Source: Micromonosporaceae bacterium (GTDB taxonomy: Bacteria > Actinomycetota > Actinomycetes > Mycobacteriales > Micromonosporaceae). Taken from it: a DNA stretch of 14,375 nucleotides. Of the stretch, positions 13,476 through 14,375 are shown piece after piece. Position numbers and translations under genes: made by a program. The stretch lies in assembly GCA_003543035.1 (NCBI GenBank), contig DPJL01000012.1, forward strand, positions 1,070-15,444, in the 5' to 3' direction. The notes below the pieces were generated by a model. The model did no database searches, was not told where the DNA came from, and saw nothing but the letters and a program-made list of their open reading frames with translations. Within the stretch, counting starts at the first letter, position 1. Each line of letters opens with the position of its first letter.

Positions 13476-13491
13476 CGACTTTACCAAGTCG
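13476..13491. promoter_or_regulatory. Inverted repeat upstream of the nuclease gene
   Basis: CGACTT-TACC-AAGTCG is a perfect 6-bp repeat with a 4-base centre, 36 bases before the nuclease start. CCC and GGGG extend it with a two-base bulge. It is a candidate operator or leader hairpin controlling the nuclease. Confidence 0.4.
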
Positions 13492-13562
13492 ACGGGGCAC
13501 CTTGAGCGCACGCGGAACGTGAACGGAATTGACATCGGTTCAAAGGTCTATGTAGACCATCC

Positions 13563-13584
13563 GGGCCATTGGCGGGCCATTAAC
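13563..13584 (+). repeat. 11-bp tandem repeat GGGCCATT
   Basis: GGGCCATTGGC (13563-13573) is followed by GGGCCATTAAC (13574-13584). The pair sits about 95 bases from the tRNA-Gly scar, a position suited to integrase arm-type sites. Confidence 0.55.
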
Positions 13585-13597
13585 CCGTTCCGCAGGG

Positions 13598-13612
13598 GGT
13601 CACGAGCGGTCA
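13598..13612 (+). repeat. Right copy of the 15-bp motif GGTCACGAGCGGTCA
   Basis: It differs from the copy at 11397-11411 by one base and has the same orientation. The two copies enclose the receiver and nuclease genes. It also lies 66 bases before the tRNA-Gly fragment. Confidence 0.6.
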
Positions 13613-13677
13613 TCGGCAGTCAGCATCACTCCAGGTAGGACTATGTAATTCGGACAAACGTTCGCGATGATCTAGTT

Positions 13678-13721
13678 TTCCCAAGCTGACAGTGCGAGTT
13701 CGATTCTCGTCACTCGCTCCA
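13678..13721 (+). repeat. tRNA-Gly(CCC) 3' half: second attachment-site scar
   Basis: The anticodon loop TTCCCAA, stem GCTGA, four-base variable region, T-arm GCGAG-TTCGATT-CTCGT, acceptor strand CACTCGC, U73 and CCA match a glycine tRNA from position 32 to its end. The 5' side of the anticodon stem reads TAGTT instead of the TCAGC needed. No D-arm or 5' acceptor strand lies upstream. Similarity therefore stops inside the anticodon arm, as expected for an integration crossover. Confidence 0.85.
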
Positions 13722-13920
13722 AGATCAAAACCCTGGCAAGCGCTCGCACCAGGCTTATCCAATTCTTGGAAGCATTGATCACCGTCGTGCCCGCTGCTCT
13801 TCCGGGTCCTCTCAGGCCCTCGCTTTCTACGCTTGCTCAACCATCTCGCTCACTGCGTCCGCTACGGCCTTGTCCGCGCTCCGGATCGGTGAAGGCAGAC
13901 CAAGCACGGCGCCTCCAGAC
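13722..13920. other. Spacer right of the tRNA-Gly scar
   Basis: No gene is seen here. A short hairpin, CCTGG (13732-13736) with CCAGG (13749-13753), could be the former tRNA terminator. The rest is unremarkable. Confidence 0.4.
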
Positions 13921-14346
13921 CTAGAACGGAAGACGAAGGCCGTGCGGCCCCTCCCGTCCTGCAACTGATACGCCAGAACGCTCCGCCTGCTTCTCCAGCA
14001 CTATGGCGATAATGCTCAGATGGCGCATGAGTAAAGCGGCCCTGTGCGCGCCCTCGGAATCGTCCACGCCGTCAAGGAGGGCGTCCAGAGCGCGCTCCAT
14101 TCCAGCCTCGTCCTCTCGGCGGCATTCCCGGAGCAAGTTCTTCACGTAACCCCCAACATGCGGAGCACCAGCATCATGGAACTCCACGTTGAGGTCCTCA
14201 GCCAGATTCGGGAGCCACGGTGGCGAAAGTGCGATGCAGTACCGAGCCAAAAAGCCAATGACCTCTGGTGTGAGGCTCGCCTCGCCCACCTTACAAAGGG
14301 CTTGGAAAAATCCGTCACCATCGCGGGAAGCTGTGCACGAGATCAT
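13921..14346 (-). CDS. Unrecognised helical protein, N-terminus possibly outside the window
   Basis: About 141 residues are visible from ATG 14346. The frame remains open to GTG 14370 and may extend past the window edge. The protein is helical and soluble-looking (MERALDALLDGVDDSEG, AALLMRHLSIIAIVLEKQAERSG), with a Trp/Pro segment (ALSPPWLPNLAEDL). There is no known motif. It lies right of the tRNA-Gly scar. If that scar marks an element end, this gene is either resident chromosome or part of a neighbouring element. Confidence 0.55.
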   Translation of the reverse strand: MISCTASRDGDGFFQALCKVGEASLTPEVIGFLARYCIALSPPWLPNLAEDLNVEFHDAGAPHVGGYVKNLLRECRREDEAGMERALDALLDGVDDSEGAHRAALLMRHLSIIAIVLEKQAERSGVSVAGREGPHGLRLPF

Positions 14347-14375
14347 TCTCTTGCCTAGTACGGCAGGCACGGTTC

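Noticed and set aside
1..14375. CRISPR arrays, insertion sequences or transposases
   Set aside because: No regularly spaced identical repeats with unique spacers, no DDE or serine-recombinase coding region and no terminal inverted repeats were seen.

Overview
This is a 14.4-kb piece of a draft actinobacterial assembly. Four things point to an actinomycete: high G+C, frequent GTG/TTG starts, streptogrisin-type and Streptomyces-type secreted peptidases, and a KstR-type operator in front of a ketosteroid dehydrogenase. The order is probably Pseudonocardiales or a relative, but that is inference. Bases 1-32 are not genomic. They match the end of the Illumina TruSeq adapter, so the left edge is a raw contig end.

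The left part (33-6301) looks like ordinary chromosome. It begins with a 3'-truncated FAD-dependent 3-ketosteroid dehydrogenase gene (minus strand) that has a KstR-like palindrome upstream. Next come two secreted peptidases transcribed divergently from a shared 200-bp promoter region: an M28 aminopeptidase with a C-terminal P-domain, and an S1 serine peptidase. Each has a strong hairpin terminator. A four-gene plus-strand run follows: a small helical protein, a lipoprotein, a short MTA/SAH-type nucleosidase and a YqgE/AlgH protein. The run ends just before a complete tRNA-Ala(GGC).

From 6302 to the right end the window is an accessory island that looks built from several integration events. 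A tyrosine integrase starts 112 bp after tRNA-Ala. It is followed at once by the 3' half of a tRNA-Pro(GGG), a hairpin and 11-bp tandem repeats, which together resemble an attP. At 13678-13721 there is a second tRNA scar, the 3' half of tRNA-Gly(CCC), also next to 11-bp tandem repeats. No 5' half of either tRNA is present in the window. Between the scars are mostly unrecognised genes: a translationally coupled pair (8645-7831), a 289-aa protein, a single-span membrane protein and a 143-aa protein.

The island also holds a candidate defence cassette at 11539-13440. It has two convergent genes: a two-span membrane protein with a C-terminal receiver domain that lacks the conserved lysine, and a PD-(D/E)XK nuclease of DpnII/MboI-like type with no methyltransferase beside it. 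Copies of a 15-bp motif (14/15 identical, same orientation) flank this cassette at 11397 and 13598. The cassette is the best candidate for something undescribed. That the two genes act together is inference from position and domain type; nothing in the sequence proves it.
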